Below, in pieces: positions 1 to 8,512 of a stretch of 64,000 nucleotides of DNA; within the stretch, counting starts at the first letter, position 1, and the number at the start of each line of letters is the position of its first letter. Location of the stretch: NCBI GenBank assembly GCA_963788225.1, contig CAWBGI010000002.1, positions 558,001-622,000 on the forward strand, given 5' to 3'. Both the position numbers and the translations under genes were made by a program. A model generated the notes under the pieces. It made no database searches and was not told the DNA's origin. It saw only the letters and a list, made by a program, of their open reading frames with translations. This DNA is from Sulfotelmatobacter sp963788225. GTDB taxonomy: Bacteria; Acidobacteriota; Terriglobia; Terriglobales; Acidobacteriaceae.

Positions 1-215
1 CCCGGCTGAAAACGATACCAATCCTTGTCGCCATTCTGGCCAACTACAAACACGGGATCACTCTTCGGATCGGCGTAGTTGATGTCCTGGCTCTTGAATT
101 CGCTGGATGACCCGTCAAAAGCGCCGATCTTCCAGAGCGTTTTTTCGCTTGCGTGCCCGACCGCCGGAAGCATGGCCGCGGCCAGCAGAGCAGCCGCCGT
201 TGCAATCTTTTTCAT
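1..215 (-). CDS. Secreted polysaccharide-lyase-like protein, N-terminal fragment
   Basis: The first 71 codons are present and the rest lies left of the window. The N-terminus is a typical Sec signal (MKKIATAAALLAAAMLPAVG, then HAS), so the protein is exported. The following stretch, with motifs such as LWKIGAFDGSS, DPVFVVGQ and DWYRFQPG, resembles the segment found in acidobacterial rhamnogalacturonan-lyase-like (PL4-type) proteins; that assignment is from memory of the family and rests on about 50 residues. The start codon lies 2 bp after the stop codon of the upstream dehydratase gene, so it is the third gene of an operon with the lactonase and dehydratase. This fits coupling of polymer cleavage to catabolism of the released sugar acid. 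Confidence 0.5.
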   Translation of the reverse strand, partial: MKKIATAAALLAAAMLPAVGHASEKTLWKIGAFDGSSSEFKSQDINYADPKSDPVFVVGQNGDKDWYRFQP

Positions 216-217
216 GG

Positions 218-1411
218 CTACCATTTCGGCTGCGTGATCACCATGCCTGGCCGGCGCGGATCGTCCGTCCAGGTTCCCATCTGCTGACGTTTGGAAAGTT
301 CGTGATAACGGGCAAGTTTGTCGCGGTCGAGTTCCACCCCCAGGCCCGGACCGGTGGGCACAGCCATTGCGCCGTTCTTATATTGCATCTTGCCGCCCAC
401 AATGATGTCGTCGGTGAGATGGTGGTAATGCGAGTCAGGGGCGAGCACGAGATTCGGCAGACAGGCTGCGAGGTGAATCATGGCAGCTTGCGAGATGCCG
501 AACTCTGCGCCGCTGTGCATGCCTGCATCTACGCCCATCGCCTCGCATATCTGTCCCGCGAGCTTGGCGCGATGAATCCCCCCGTACCAGTGCGGGTCAA
601 GCAGAACGACATCGAGCACATCGGCCATAATTGCGGGGGCAAGGTCCTCAAACGCGAACACTGACATATTGGACGCCAAAGTTACCCATGGCGCCTTTTC
701 GTTTACCCGCTTCATCGCGCGCATTCCCCACACTGGATCTTCCAGATACTCCATGTTGTAGTCGTGCAGGCGGCGGGCAACATCGAGGGCGGTGGTCACT
801 GTCCAGACCGCATTCGGATCGAGCCGGATGCGGTGCTTGGGAAATGCCTGCCGCAGCGCGATGAAAGTATCGACCTCTTCATCGGGAGGAAGCACGCCGT
901 TCTTGTACTTCAAAGTCCTGAAGCCATACCTGCCGACGAGTTCCTGGGCAAAATCAACCATCTGCCGGATGTTTGATATTTCCCCCACGCCGTTGTCATT
1001 CGCGTAGCGATAGAAGAGGTAGGCGGCGAAAGGAACCTCGTCGCGAATTCGGCCTCCGAGAAGATCGCATATCGGACGATGCAACGCTTTCCCCTGAATA
1101 TCGAGAATCGCGAACTCAAGTCCGGCGAACCCGAGGACGAAGCCGAAAAGCTTTTCGGAACTCGGCGCTGCCACCTTCCAGCGAATACGCTCAAGGTTCA
1201 TGGGATCTTCGCCGAGCAGTAAAGGCTTCAAGTCAGCAAGTTGACCGGCGCGGCTGGCGCCGCTGTAGCACTCGCCAAGGCCGGTAATGCCTTCATCGGT
1301 TTCCACTTCGATGACAATGCGCGAGAATCCGGGATGCGATCCGACAGAATAGCGCAAGGGCGCTTCAATCGGAATGAAGGCAGGGGTCCAGCGAACGTCA
1401 GTAATTTTCAT
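218..1411 (-). CDS. Enolase-superfamily sugar-acid dehydratase, glucarate dehydratase subgroup
   Basis: A 397-residue cytoplasmic enzyme expected to dehydrate an aldarate or aldonate to a 2-keto-3-deoxy acid. The barrel residues of the glucarate dehydratase subgroup are all visible: the KxK base (LKYKNG), Mg ligands in LDPNAVW, LEDPVW and ASNM, and the Asp-His pair in LLDPHW and GMHSG. The C-terminus (PTGPGLGVELDRDKL) also matches that subgroup better than rhamnonate or galactonate dehydratases. Substrate cannot be fixed from sequence alone. The gene follows the lactonase gene by 15 bp and precedes the secreted lyase-like gene by 2 bp, so the three are probably co-transcribed. Its length is usual for the family. 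Confidence 0.85.
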   Translation of the reverse strand: MKITDVRWTPAFIPIEAPLRYSVGSHPGFSRIVIEVETDEGITGLGECYSGASRAGQLADLKPLLLGEDPMNLERIRWKVAAPSSEKLFGFVLGFAGLEFAILDIQGKALHRPICDLLGGRIRDEVPFAAYLFYRYANDNGVGEISNIRQMVDFAQELVGRYGFRTLKYKNGVLPPDEEVDTFIALRQAFPKHRIRLDPNAVWTVTTALDVARRLHDYNMEYLEDPVWGMRAMKRVNEKAPWVTLASNMSVFAFEDLAPAIMADVLDVVLLDPHWYGGIHRAKLAGQICEAMGVDAGMHSGAEFGISQAAMIHLAACLPNLVLAPDSHYHHLTDDIIVGGKMQYKNGAMAVPTGPGLGVELDRDKLARYHELSKRQQMGTWTDDPRRPGMVITQPKW

Positions 1412-1426
1412 CGCGCCTCCGGCCAG

Positions 1427-2317
1427 CTAGCGCTGGTTGGCAAGCCGTTGTCCTCTGATTCCGACCCGGACGCGGCAGATGTGCCAGCGGCTCAGGTTGG
1501 CAAAATACATTTCGTCGAATTTCGCGCCTCCGAATGCAGCGTTCGTCGGACTGGCAATCATGGTCCCTTCCGGATCGCCTGCGAACAGCGTGACGGTTCC
1601 TTCCGGCGCAACCCGGTAGACATTATGCGAGGCGTAGCAGGTCACGTACAGATTGCCCGCGGCGTCGAGAGCCGCGCCGTCCGGCACATGATGCAATCCG
1701 GAAGCGTAAACGCGAGGCTTGCCAATCGATCCAGTGTTCAGAATGGGGACGGCAAGAACGTTGTCATTCGTGCTCTGCACAACATAGAGGGTTCGTTCAT
1801 CGGCGCTCAGCGACAGCCCATTGGGGAACGCCAGCCGATCCAGCAATTGCTCGATCTTGCCAGTTGGTCTTAAGACAAACAGAAATCCGTCATTCTGCTT
1901 GAACTCGCCAGAATCGGTGAAATAAAGATTGCCCTCACGATCGAAGACCGAGAAATTCGGATTGCGGAGCCGATATCGTCCGGCTCTTTCCCAGGAATGA
2001 ATCATCTTGCCTGAGCGGTCGAGTTGTATAAGTGCGCCAAGCTTGAAGTTGCAAACAAACAGATCCTGCCGCGCGGAAAAGGTAAGTCCGAGATTGAAGC
2101 CTCCGAGTGTGGCGACGGTTCGGACTTTACCTTTTCGATTGATCTTGTAGATTTGGCCGAGTTCTCCCCCAGCCCAAAGGTTCCCGTCAGCGTCAAAAGC
2201 AAGGCCTTCGGGGTGGTCAAGCCCTTCGGCGAAGATCTCAAACTTTTCCAACGGTATTTCAGGCCGCATTCCGAGCCCTGATGGCGAGAATTGTTGTTCC
2301 CCTTGTTTGTAGGACAT
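1427..2317 (-). CDS. SMP-30/gluconolactonase/LRE family lactonase
   Basis: A 296-residue six-bladed propeller of the SMP-30/gluconolactonase family, which hydrolyses sugar lactones with a bound divalent metal. Family motifs are EGLAFDADGNLWAGG near residue 38, FPNGLSLSADERTLYV near 164 and PDGAALDAAGNLYV near 211. There is no signal peptide, so it is probably cytoplasmic. It is the first gene of the minus-strand operon with the glucarate-dehydratase-like gene. That pairing is what is expected when a sugar or uronate dehydrogenase makes a lactone that must be opened before dehydration; no such dehydrogenase is in the window. The promoter must lie in the 50 bp shared with the divergent FAH-family gene. 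Confidence 0.85.
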   Translation of the reverse strand: MSYKQGEQQFSPSGLGMRPEIPLEKFEIFAEGLDHPEGLAFDADGNLWAGGELGQIYKINRKGKVRTVATLGGFNLGLTFSARQDLFVCNFKLGALIQLDRSGKMIHSWERAGRYRLRNPNFSVFDREGNLYFTDSGEFKQNDGFLFVLRPTGKIEQLLDRLAFPNGLSLSADERTLYVVQSTNDNVLAVPILNTGSIGKPRVYASGLHHVPDGAALDAAGNLYVTCYASHNVYRVAPEGTVTLFAGDPEGTMIASPTNAAFGGAKFDEMYFANLSRWHICRVRVGIRGQRLANQR

Positions 2318-2367
2318 TTGAACATATATAGTGATTTTGCCTTCCGGTCAAGGGATGGAGGAGTTAA
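2318..2367. promoter_or_regulatory. Short divergent promoter region between lactonase and FAH-family genes
   Basis: Only 50 bp separate the divergent start codons. It holds an AT-rich stretch (ACATATATAGTG) and a strong ribosome binding site (GGAGG) 8 bp before the plus-strand ATG at 2368. Because the promoters must overlap, the two transcription units are probably regulated together, plausibly by the GntR protein encoded just downstream. No operator was identified with confidence. Confidence 0.4.
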
Positions 2368-3237
2368 ATGCGGCTTGCTCAATACTCGGCGCAGGGCGAA
2401 AGTCGGCTCGGGGCGGTGATCGAAGATCGGATCGTCGACGTCCAAAGCGCGGCCACTTCCGCCGGACTAGATACGAGACCATTCGCTTCGACCCTGGCGC
2501 TGCTGGAAGCAGGCGAGCAGGCGCTCGCCTTTGTGCGAGGCTTGAAGAGCGACAACAACGCCGTTGCTCTCTCCACCGTGCATTTAGATTGCCCCGTTGC
2601 GTCCCGAAAAATCGTTGCCGTTGGTTTGAACTACAGAGATCACGCGATCGAGGCCGGGCTGAAGATTCCCGGCGCTCCTTTGTGCTTTGCAAAGTTTACC
2701 TCGAGTTTGTCGGGACCGTTCGATCCGATTCAACTTCCGGAAGAGGGATCGAAGGTCGATTTTGAAGGGGAACTGGGCGTCATCATTGGCCGGAAAGCCC
2801 AACACGTGGCGGAAGGCGAAGCCCTGCGTTATGTCGCTGGCTACGTTGTGTTCAACGATGTTTCTGAACGGAAATGGCAGTTTGACGATGGTCAGTGGAC
2901 ACGCGGTAAGTCCTGTGACACGTTTGCACCCAACGGCCCATTCCTGGTGAGTGCCGATGAAGTTCCCAATCCCGGGGCACTGCGCATCACAACGCGTGTA
3001 AACGGCGAGACCATGCAGGATTCGAATACCGATCAACTCATCTTCAACGTTCCGAAGCTGGTTTCATATTTTTCACATAGTTTTACGCTTTATCCGGGGG
3101 ACCTGATCGCGACGGGAACGCCTTCGGGCGTGGGCTTCTCGCGCAAGCCTCCGTTCTACCTGAAAGACGGCGACGTAGTCGAAGTGGAGATTGAACGGAT
3201 TGGACGGATTTCCAATCGCGTGCAGCGAAGCGGGTGA
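2368..3237 (+). CDS. Fumarylacetoacetate hydrolase family protein
   Basis: A 289-residue FAH-fold enzyme. The N-terminal cap-like part (about 1-70) is followed by the catalytic fold with VGLNYRDHAIEAG, a DFEGELGVIIG metal-binding stretch containing acidic ligands, and the C-terminal GDLIATGTPSGVGF signature. Family members hydrolyse or decarboxylate 2-keto acids with Mg or Mn; several act on 2,4-diketo-3-deoxy sugar acids in non-phosphorylative L-fucose and L-rhamnose pathways, yielding pyruvate. With the adjacent lactonase and dehydratase, a role at the end of such a pathway is likely but inferred. The start is supported by GGAGG just upstream. A 61-bp gap leads to the GntR regulator on the same strand. 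Confidence 0.85.
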   Translation: MRLAQYSAQGESRLGAVIEDRIVDVQSAATSAGLDTRPFASTLALLEAGEQALAFVRGLKSDNNAVALSTVHLDCPVASRKIVAVGLNYRDHAIEAGLKIPGAPLCFAKFTSSLSGPFDPIQLPEEGSKVDFEGELGVIIGRKAQHVAEGEALRYVAGYVVFNDVSERKWQFDDGQWTRGKSCDTFAPNGPFLVSADEVPNPGALRITTRVNGETMQDSNTDQLIFNVPKLVSYFSHSFTLYPGDLIATGTPSGVGFSRKPPFYLKDGDVVEVEIERIGRISNRVQRSG

Positions 3238-3298
3238 GAAGTGAAGGCGGGCATCCAGGCGCGAGTCAACTTGTAGGACAAAGTCAGAACGGGAGCAA

Positions 3299-4150
3299 AT
3301 GGCGTCCCACCGAAATATCGCAATCACTGCCACCCAGCTTGAGCCGATCCAACGCGAAACCGTAATGGATATGGTGGCGCGCAGGATCGAACAACTCGTG
3401 CGCAGCGGCGACCTTAAGCAAGGCGATCGACTACCGCCTGAGCCGGAACTCGCTCACATGCTTCGTGTAAGCCGCAACTCGTTGCGCGAAGCGCTGAAGG
3501 GTTTGATGTATCTTGGCCTCATCAAGTCCAGGGCAGGCGATGGAACCTACATTCAGTCTTCTTTGAGCCGGGTGCTCAGCCAGCATTTTCAATGGATGAT
3601 TTTGCTCAACGAGGTGAAGCACCTCGAAATCTACGAGCTAAGGAAAATCATCGAGCCCGACGTAGCCGCTCTCGCGGCAAAACGGGCGACTCGCGCCGAT
3701 ATAGAACGCCTGGAAGCGGCTCTCGAGGGGATGGCTGACGCCCGGGGGAATCCCGAAGTGTTTCGCGCGTTCGATATTCAATTTCACGAGGCGTTCGCCC
3801 AGGCGTCCGGCAACGCCGCGATTCAGACAACCATGCGGATGCTGTATCACGCGACCTCGGAAGCTCGAAAGGCAGTGCTGCCATTCATCGACAACTGGGA
3901 TAAGCACTGGCGGCGCCACGAACGCGTGTTTGCCTTTATTCGCGATCACAAGCCGGAACTGGCCCGGAAAGCCGTGCTGGAAGATCTGCAGTATGCCGAG
4001 AGTCTGCTGCGCAAACACGCTGCATCCGTGAGCAGAAGCGCGTTGGCCCGCGGAAGGCAACGCACACCAACGCGCGAAAACTCCAACCGCCAAAAGCGGA
4101 GGCAAGTCAACGACATTCGGTGGTCCAGCCGCGATGGGAGCAGCTTATGA
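3299..4150 (+). CDS. GntR family (FadR/FCD type) transcriptional regulator
   Basis: A 283-residue repressor-type regulator. The N-terminal winged helix-turn-helix (about residues 20-90) contains GDRLPPEPELAHMLRVSR and SLREALKGL, the GntR recognition region. The all-helical FCD effector domain follows (about 105-245), with the metal/ligand residues expected around FDIQFHEAFA. FCD regulators of this type usually sense sugar acids or keto acids. It sits between the catabolic gene and a secreted protein gene, and its stop codon overlaps the next start (ATGA at 4147), so the two are translationally coupled. The last 30 or so residues are basic and probably disordered. Confidence 0.85.
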   Translation: MASHRNIAITATQLEPIQRETVMDMVARRIEQLVRSGDLKQGDRLPPEPELAHMLRVSRNSLREALKGLMYLGLIKSRAGDGTYIQSSLSRVLSQHFQWMILLNEVKHLEIYELRKIIEPDVAALAAKRATRADIERLEAALEGMADARGNPEVFRAFDIQFHEAFAQASGNAAIQTTMRMLYHATSEARKAVLPFIDNWDKHWRRHERVFAFIRDHKPELARKAVLEDLQYAESLLRKHAASVSRSALARGRQRTPTRENSNRQKRRQVNDIRWSSRDGSSL

Positions 4151-5262
4151 GACAGATATTGCAGGTGGCCGCACTCTTCCTGGTTTTCTTCTCCGCGAAT
4201 GTCGTCCTCGCCGAGAGCCAACACTATGATTGCACCCCGTCGTTTCCTTTCCAACAGCAGTGGCAAGGCGCTGACGCCGCGTATTCGATCCCGCTACGGG
4301 ATGGGCGAGTCGTTTGGATCTTCGGTGACACGCTCTACGGAGACGAGCGCTTGGTTAGCGGCGAAGAACCGCGGATGGTGCACAACACACTTGCCATTTC
4401 TACTTGCGAGAACGGTAAGTGGAAGATTGACTATGCGATCAAACGAGACGCCAAAGGCAAGCCCGACAGCTTTTTCAAACCACCGCAGAACAACGGTACG
4501 TACTATTGGGCGCTCGATGGTGTGGAAGACAAGAATGAGCTGTGGATTACCCTGCTCTGCGTGCGCAATGCTCCCAATTCAAACGCCTTTGCGCTGGGCT
4601 TCGAGATTTGCGGAACCGATCTGGCGCATATGACCGGACTGAACAACGATCCTCAGGATTGGAAGGTTACATATTTCCCGCTGGTGCCCGAGGGCGTGCA
4701 CGCGAATCCTTCAGCTTCGGCACTGATCGAGGCCGACTATCTTTACATTTACGCCATGTACGAACAAGGGAGCAGGCCACAGATTCTGACGCGAATTCCA
4801 TTGAAGGGACTCGACGCTCCGAAGAAGAACCTGCAGTACCTCGGCAGCGACGACGCGTGGCATGATGGGATTGAGCCGCCAAAGGCCAAAGTCATCATGA
4901 AGACCGGGGCCTCGGAGATGTCGGTGCGTTACCACCCGGAACTGAAGAAGTGGGTGGCCGTCATGGTCGATCCGCAGATCTTTTCCGACAAAGTGATTCT
5001 TCGCACCTCGCCCAGCATGACCGGCCCATGGACCGATGGCGACGTGATCTACCACATTCCGATCCTGCAGAAGAGCGATCCGAAATACGATGCTGACACG
5101 TTCTGTTACGCCGGCAAGGAGCATCCTGAGTTCGAGAAGCCCGGCGAACTCCTGTTCACGTACGTGTGCAACACGATGAAGCCGAAGAAGCTGACGGCGG
5201 AAACCAACATTTACTTCCCGCAGGTGGTGCGCATGCCGATGCCGGACGCCGCCAAAAAATAG
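4147..5262 (+). CDS. Secreted five-bladed propeller protein, DUF4185-like
   Basis: A 371-residue exported protein with signal peptide MRQILQVAALFLVFFSANVV and cleavage near LAES. The start at 4147 gives this signal directly and makes an ATGA overlap with the GntR stop; an upstream in-frame ATG at 4120 would bury it. The body has WQGADAAYSIPL and VVWIFGDTLYG, the pattern of DUF4185 and related GH43/GH32-like propellers, and repeated Trp/Gly-rich blades. It may be a glycosidase or a sugar-binding propeller; a catalytic function is not shown. Its stop codon abuts the stop codon of the convergent esterase gene with no spacer. Confidence 0.55.
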   Translation: MRQILQVAALFLVFFSANVVLAESQHYDCTPSFPFQQQWQGADAAYSIPLRDGRVVWIFGDTLYGDERLVSGEEPRMVHNTLAISTCENGKWKIDYAIKRDAKGKPDSFFKPPQNNGTYYWALDGVEDKNELWITLLCVRNAPNSNAFALGFEICGTDLAHMTGLNNDPQDWKVTYFPLVPEGVHANPSASALIEADYLYIYAMYEQGSRPQILTRIPLKGLDAPKKNLQYLGSDDAWHDGIEPPKAKVIMKTGASEMSVRYHPELKKWVAVMVDPQIFSDKVILRTSPSMTGPWTDGDVIYHIPILQKSDPKYDADTFCYAGKEHPEFEKPGELLFTYVCNTMKPKKLTAETNIYFPQVVRMPMPDAAKK

Positions 5263-6081
5263 CTAGTCTGAAAGCACCCGTTTGCAGAAGGCGAGCGTTT
5301 GCCGGACGTGTTCGGTCCAATACTGCCAGTCGTGGCCGCCGGGGAACTCTTCATAGACATGTGGCACGCGCAAATCCGTGAGCGCCCTGTGCAGCTCACG
5401 ATTGGCCTCGATCAGCGAATCCTCCGTTCCACAATCAAAGCGAATGGGCGGAAGTTTGTCGTGGTTCAACTTCGCCCAGTGCAACATGTCAGTGTCGGCC
5501 TGGCCGGCGTACAGAAACGCACTTGGCGGGTAGGGAATGAACTGGGAAAGCTGCGCAACCCTGGTGATCGAGGAATGAGAGGAAATTCCTTGCACTTGTG
5601 ACGCATATTTCATTCCTAACCGCAAAGCGCCATAACCACCCATCGAAAGCCCCGCGATCAGGAATTTCTCCGGGTGCAACTGCGGAAACAATTCGCGCAG
5701 GCAATGCGGGATGTCATCGACGATCCACTTTTCGTAATCAGCATGCGCGTGAGGAACGTAGCCGCTTCCGTCACCCCAGAGTCCGTCGGAGGGCATGGCG
5801 ATCATCATCGGGATGGTCGTTCCGTCGCGGAGCATCTCGTTTGCTGTCGCGTCGATATCGCCGTTCAGCCACCAATTCCACTGGCAGCCGTATACGCCAT
5901 GCAGCAGCAGGAGCAGCGGCACGCGAGGGAGTTGTTCCACACCAGGTGGGCTGAACAGCAGGACATCGCCGCGATATCCCAAGGCATCGCTCCGAAAGTT
6001 CAGGAAACGAAGGTTTTCGTTTCCCGAGATCGGCCGCGAAAGCTGGGCATTGGGGAATTGTCTTGGCATGCGACTAAACAT
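5263..6081 (-). CDS. Putative esterase (alpha/beta hydrolase, esterase D family)
   Basis: An alpha/beta hydrolase of about 272 residues. It has the oxyanion region LLLHGVYG, the nucleophile elbow GLSMGGYGALRLG, an acidic residue in CGTEDSLI and a catalytic His in GGHDWQYW. These are the features of the PF00756 esterase family, which includes feruloyl and acetyl-xylan esterases and S-formylglutathione hydrolase. The start at 6081 (MFSRMPRQ) overlaps the end of the ROK kinase gene by 8 bp, so the two form an operon; an in-frame ATG at 6180 would overlap by about 100 bp and is less likely. No signal peptide is evident. A role in de-esterifying imported plant-derived oligomers is inferred from context. 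Confidence 0.75.
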   Translation of the reverse strand: MFSRMPRQFPNAQLSRPISGNENLRFLNFRSDALGYRGDVLLFSPPGVEQLPRVPLLLLLHGVYGCQWNWWLNGDIDATANEMLRDGTTIPMMIAMPSDGLWGDGSGYVPHAHADYEKWIVDDIPHCLRELFPQLHPEKFLIAGLSMGGYGALRLGMKYASQVQGISSHSSITRVAQLSQFIPYPPSAFLYAGQADTDMLHWAKLNHDKLPPIRFDCGTEDSLIEANRELHRALTDLRVPHVYEEFPGGHDWQYWTEHVRQTLAFCKRVLSD

Positions 6082-7018
6082 TTCCGGTGAGCAGTGGAAT
6101 CGCGCCAAAAAGGCCAGCGTCGTTGCCCAGTTGTGCGCCCACAATCTGGACTTTTCCCCAGGGCGTCCAGGCGTGTTCATTCACGTAAGCTTGAATGTAG
6201 GGAAGAATGACGGCGGCGCTGCGCATCACGCCGCCCCCCATCACAATCTGCTCGGGATCGTAGGCGTGGATCAATCCCACGGCTGCCGTAGCCCAAACCT
6301 CAAGACAATATTCGCGAATCTCGGCCGCAACCCGGTCGCCTGCATCCGCAAGTTCAAAGAGCCTCTGGAAATTGATATTCCCGGGCCCGGCGAGCCTGCT
6401 GGCAGAGAAGCCCTTCCACTCGCGTGCCAGTAGAGGCAGCGACCATCCGGAGGCCTCGGCTTCAAGGCAGCCAATCGCGCCGCACGTGCAGAGGCGGCCG
6501 CCGACTTTTGCCGGCAAGTGGCCGCCCAGGCAACCGGCCTGAGCGTGCTTTCCGCGAAGCAGCTTGCCTTCGATCATTGCCGCACCCCCGATTCCGGTAC
6601 CAAGAGTGATCATTACGAGATCGTCGCAACCCCGCGCAGCGCCTGCATGACGCTCACCGAGCAACGCCATGCGCGCATCATTCTCGATGGCGAAGCGCAT
6701 TCCGAGTTCCCGCTTGCACCACGCATTGAAGTCGATCGACGGCGCGTCTTCGTATTTCTTGTTGGTCGAGACTACCCGGCCAATGCGCGCGTCGGCGAGC
6801 CCGCAGAACCCCAGCGCTACGCCTTCGAACTCCGCGGCCTTCATCCGCAATTCTGCCAGCAGTTTGACAATGGCGGCCGCAAATATATCGAGCGCTGGCC
6901 GAAGCGGCTGCGAGGAATCGAGTGAAACCTCGTGAGACGTCAGAATCCTGTCGTCTCTCACGACGGCGATGGTGGCGTGGCTGCCGCCCAGATCAATTCC
7001 AATGGCAGGTCGAGTCAT
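6074..7018 (-). CDS. ROK family sugar kinase
   Basis: A 314-residue ROK protein. The N-terminal phosphate-binding loop is AIGIDLGGSHATIAVV. Further motifs are ENDARMALLGE, TLGTGIGGAAMI and the zinc site CTCGAIGCLE with an upstream GGHLP histidine. No DNA-binding domain is attached, so this is a kinase rather than a NagC/XylR-type repressor. Substrates in the family are glucose, fructose, N-acetylmannosamine and similar sugars. It is first in an operon with the esterase and lies divergent from two cupin isomerase genes. Together these could phosphorylate and isomerise the hexose released by the secreted glycosidases; the exact sugar is unknown. Confidence 0.85.
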   Translation of the reverse strand: MTRPAIGIDLGGSHATIAVVRDDRILTSHEVSLDSSQPLRPALDIFAAAIVKLLAELRMKAAEFEGVALGFCGLADARIGRVVSTNKKYEDAPSIDFNAWCKRELGMRFAIENDARMALLGERHAGAARGCDDLVMITLGTGIGGAAMIEGKLLRGKHAQAGCLGGHLPAKVGGRLCTCGAIGCLEAEASGWSLPLLAREWKGFSASRLAGPGNINFQRLFELADAGDRVAAEIREYCLEVWATAAVGLIHAYDPEQIVMGGGVMRSAAVILPYIQAYVNEHAWTPWGKVQIVGAQLGNDAGLFGAIPLLTGNV

Positions 7019-7140
7019 GACTAAGAATGAACCGCTTCAGGCGCTAAGAAACCAAATAATAGTCGTTTTTGGCCAACAATGATCGTTTTTTTGTTCTTTT
7101 TGGTTGCAGTCGAGAACTTTTGTCATTAGTCTATACGGTT
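7019..7140. promoter_or_regulatory. Divergent promoter region with two TCGTTTTT repeats
   Basis: This spacer lies between the divergent ROK kinase and cupin isomerase genes and is T-rich. GTCGTTTTTGG at 7062-7072 and ATCGTTTTTTTG at 7082-7093 are spaced 20 bp apart, two helical turns, on the same face of DNA. The same TCGTTTTT word occurs before the glycosidase gene at 9981, and its complement AAAACGA occurs twice before the DeoR gene. DeoR-family proteins often bind such repeats, so this may be an operator; that is inference. Confidence 0.35.
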
Positions 7141-7698
7141 ATGAATCCCGTCTTCGGTTTCGTGAATTGGGCCGACGGCGCGTTGCGGGTTCCCGGGCTC
7201 AAAGTGTCGGAAAAGAAACTAGGCCAACTTACAGGAATCTTTCGCGATCAGCAAGCCTGGCGAGGGCTCGATCCCGAAACCATCGTGTACCGAGTCTGGT
7301 CGTGGGAACCGGTCCCCTCCGGCACGGAAGGAGGCTTGTTCTGGGGACTTACCGAAATCCAGCCTGGCCGTGTCGGGAATGAATACTTTATGACCCGCGG
7401 CCACTGGCACGTCATCCGCAATCGCGCAGAATTCTACGGAACGGTTGCAGGGACGGGAAAACTCGTCCTCATCGACCGCGGCCAGCATACCTGGTCGGAA
7501 GATATGACCCCCGGGAGTCTGCACTATGTTGCCGGCGAAGTCGCTCACCGCATCGTGAATACCGGAGACGTTCCCATCCGGGTGATGGCCTGCTGGCCGA
7601 GCGATGCAGGTCATGATTATGAACTCCCCGGCGGCGGATTCGGCGCACGGATCGTCGAAGAACAGGGCGCTCCCGTCCTGGTGAGTTCGAAGGACTGA
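7141..7698 (+). CDS. Cupin-type glucose-6-phosphate isomerase-like protein (first copy)
   Basis: About 185 residues from the ATG at 7141 (MNPVFGFV); an in-frame ATG at 7069 would add a poorly conserved, hydrophobic leader. The jelly-roll contains the cupin metal motif of archaeal-type phosphoglucose isomerases: MTRGHWHVI, a Glu seven residues later, and a downstream His in GEVAHRIVN. The expected reaction is glucose-6-phosphate to fructose-6-phosphate, using Fe or another divalent metal. No clear Shine-Dalgarno precedes 7141, so the start is not certain. The next gene, which belongs to the same family, begins 2 bp after this stop. Confidence 0.75.
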   Translation: MNPVFGFVNWADGALRVPGLKVSEKKLGQLTGIFRDQQAWRGLDPETIVYRVWSWEPVPSGTEGGLFWGLTEIQPGRVGNEYFMTRGHWHVIRNRAEFYGTVAGTGKLVLIDRGQHTWSEDMTPGSLHYVAGEVAHRIVNTGDVPIRVMACWPSDAGHDYELPGGGFGARIVEEQGAPVLVSSKD

Positions 7699-7700
7699 TC

Positions 7701-8507
7701 GTGGGCCCCGAGAGCCAACTTCCTTCTCCCAAGTTCGATCCCAAACTCGGTGTGCACAGGCGCGGCGGCGATCTGCAATTCAGCTATGACGAAGGAGTTT
7801 TCGGGCCGAAGCCGGAATTTCGCCGGCTCGACGATATCCGCCGCAGTTTACGCGACCCCGAATGTCAGGGTCCCGACCCAGTCTATTCGATTGTCATGGA
7901 TGTTGGCCGCCACGAACACCGCGCCGAACTGCAGCGGCGCATGCTGCTCTTTGGCGTTGTCATCTACGCCGCCGGCCAACTTGGGAATGAACCGGTGCGG
8001 AGCCAGGGCCATACTCATGCCATCGCACCGCATTGCGGCCGGTCAACCCCGGAATTGTTTGAGATCTGGGAAGGGCACGCGATCATCTACGCGCAACAGA
8101 GCGCCGACGACGATCCGGGGCGCTGTCTTGCGGTAACGGCAGGCCCGGGGGACAAGGTGGTTGTGCCTCCCAATTGGGCACATGCCGTCATCAATGCCGA
8201 TCCGGAATCGCCCATGACATTCGGCGCATGGTGCGATCGTCAGTATGGATTTCTCTATGATGCGATCCGGGCGCATCATGGCCTCGCCTGGTTTCCAGTT
8301 CTCGACGATGGGCGCAACATTCGGTGGGAACCGAATCTCTCCTATCGAACGTCTTATCTCGCGATTCGCGGCCCCCGTACCTACCCGGAATTGGGCTTGA
8401 ACGCGCATACCCCGATCTATGAGCAATTTGCCACCGACCCTGACAGCATCCAGTGGGTTTCCGAGCCAGCCCGGGCTGCATCGGTGTGGCCTGCCTTCGA
8501 AATGTGA
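7701..8507 (+). CDS. Cupin-type glucose-6-phosphate isomerase-like protein (second copy)
   Basis: A 268-residue cupin beginning with GTG at 7701, 2 bp after the stop of the preceding isomerase-like gene and preceded by GAAGGA. Cupin motif 1 is represented by SQGHTHAIAPHCG followed by ELFEIWEGHAIIYAQ, and motif 2 by PPNWAHAVIN, so all four potential metal ligands are present. The C-terminal 70 residues (around FLYDAIRAHHG and the TYPELGLN segment) extend beyond a minimal cupin. Both genes keep the metal-binding residues but differ strongly in sequence, so they may act as a heteromer or on different sugar phosphates. The function is inferred from family. Confidence 0.7.
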   Translation: MGPESQLPSPKFDPKLGVHRRGGDLQFSYDEGVFGPKPEFRRLDDIRRSLRDPECQGPDPVYSIVMDVGRHEHRAELQRRMLLFGVVIYAAGQLGNEPVRSQGHTHAIAPHCGRSTPELFEIWEGHAIIYAQQSADDDPGRCLAVTAGPGDKVVVPPNWAHAVINADPESPMTFGAWCDRQYGFLYDAIRAHHGLAWFPVLDDGRNIRWEPNLSYRTSYLAIRGPRTYPELGLNAHTPIYEQFATDPDSIQWVSEPARAASVWPAFEM

Positions 8508-8512
8508 GTCCA

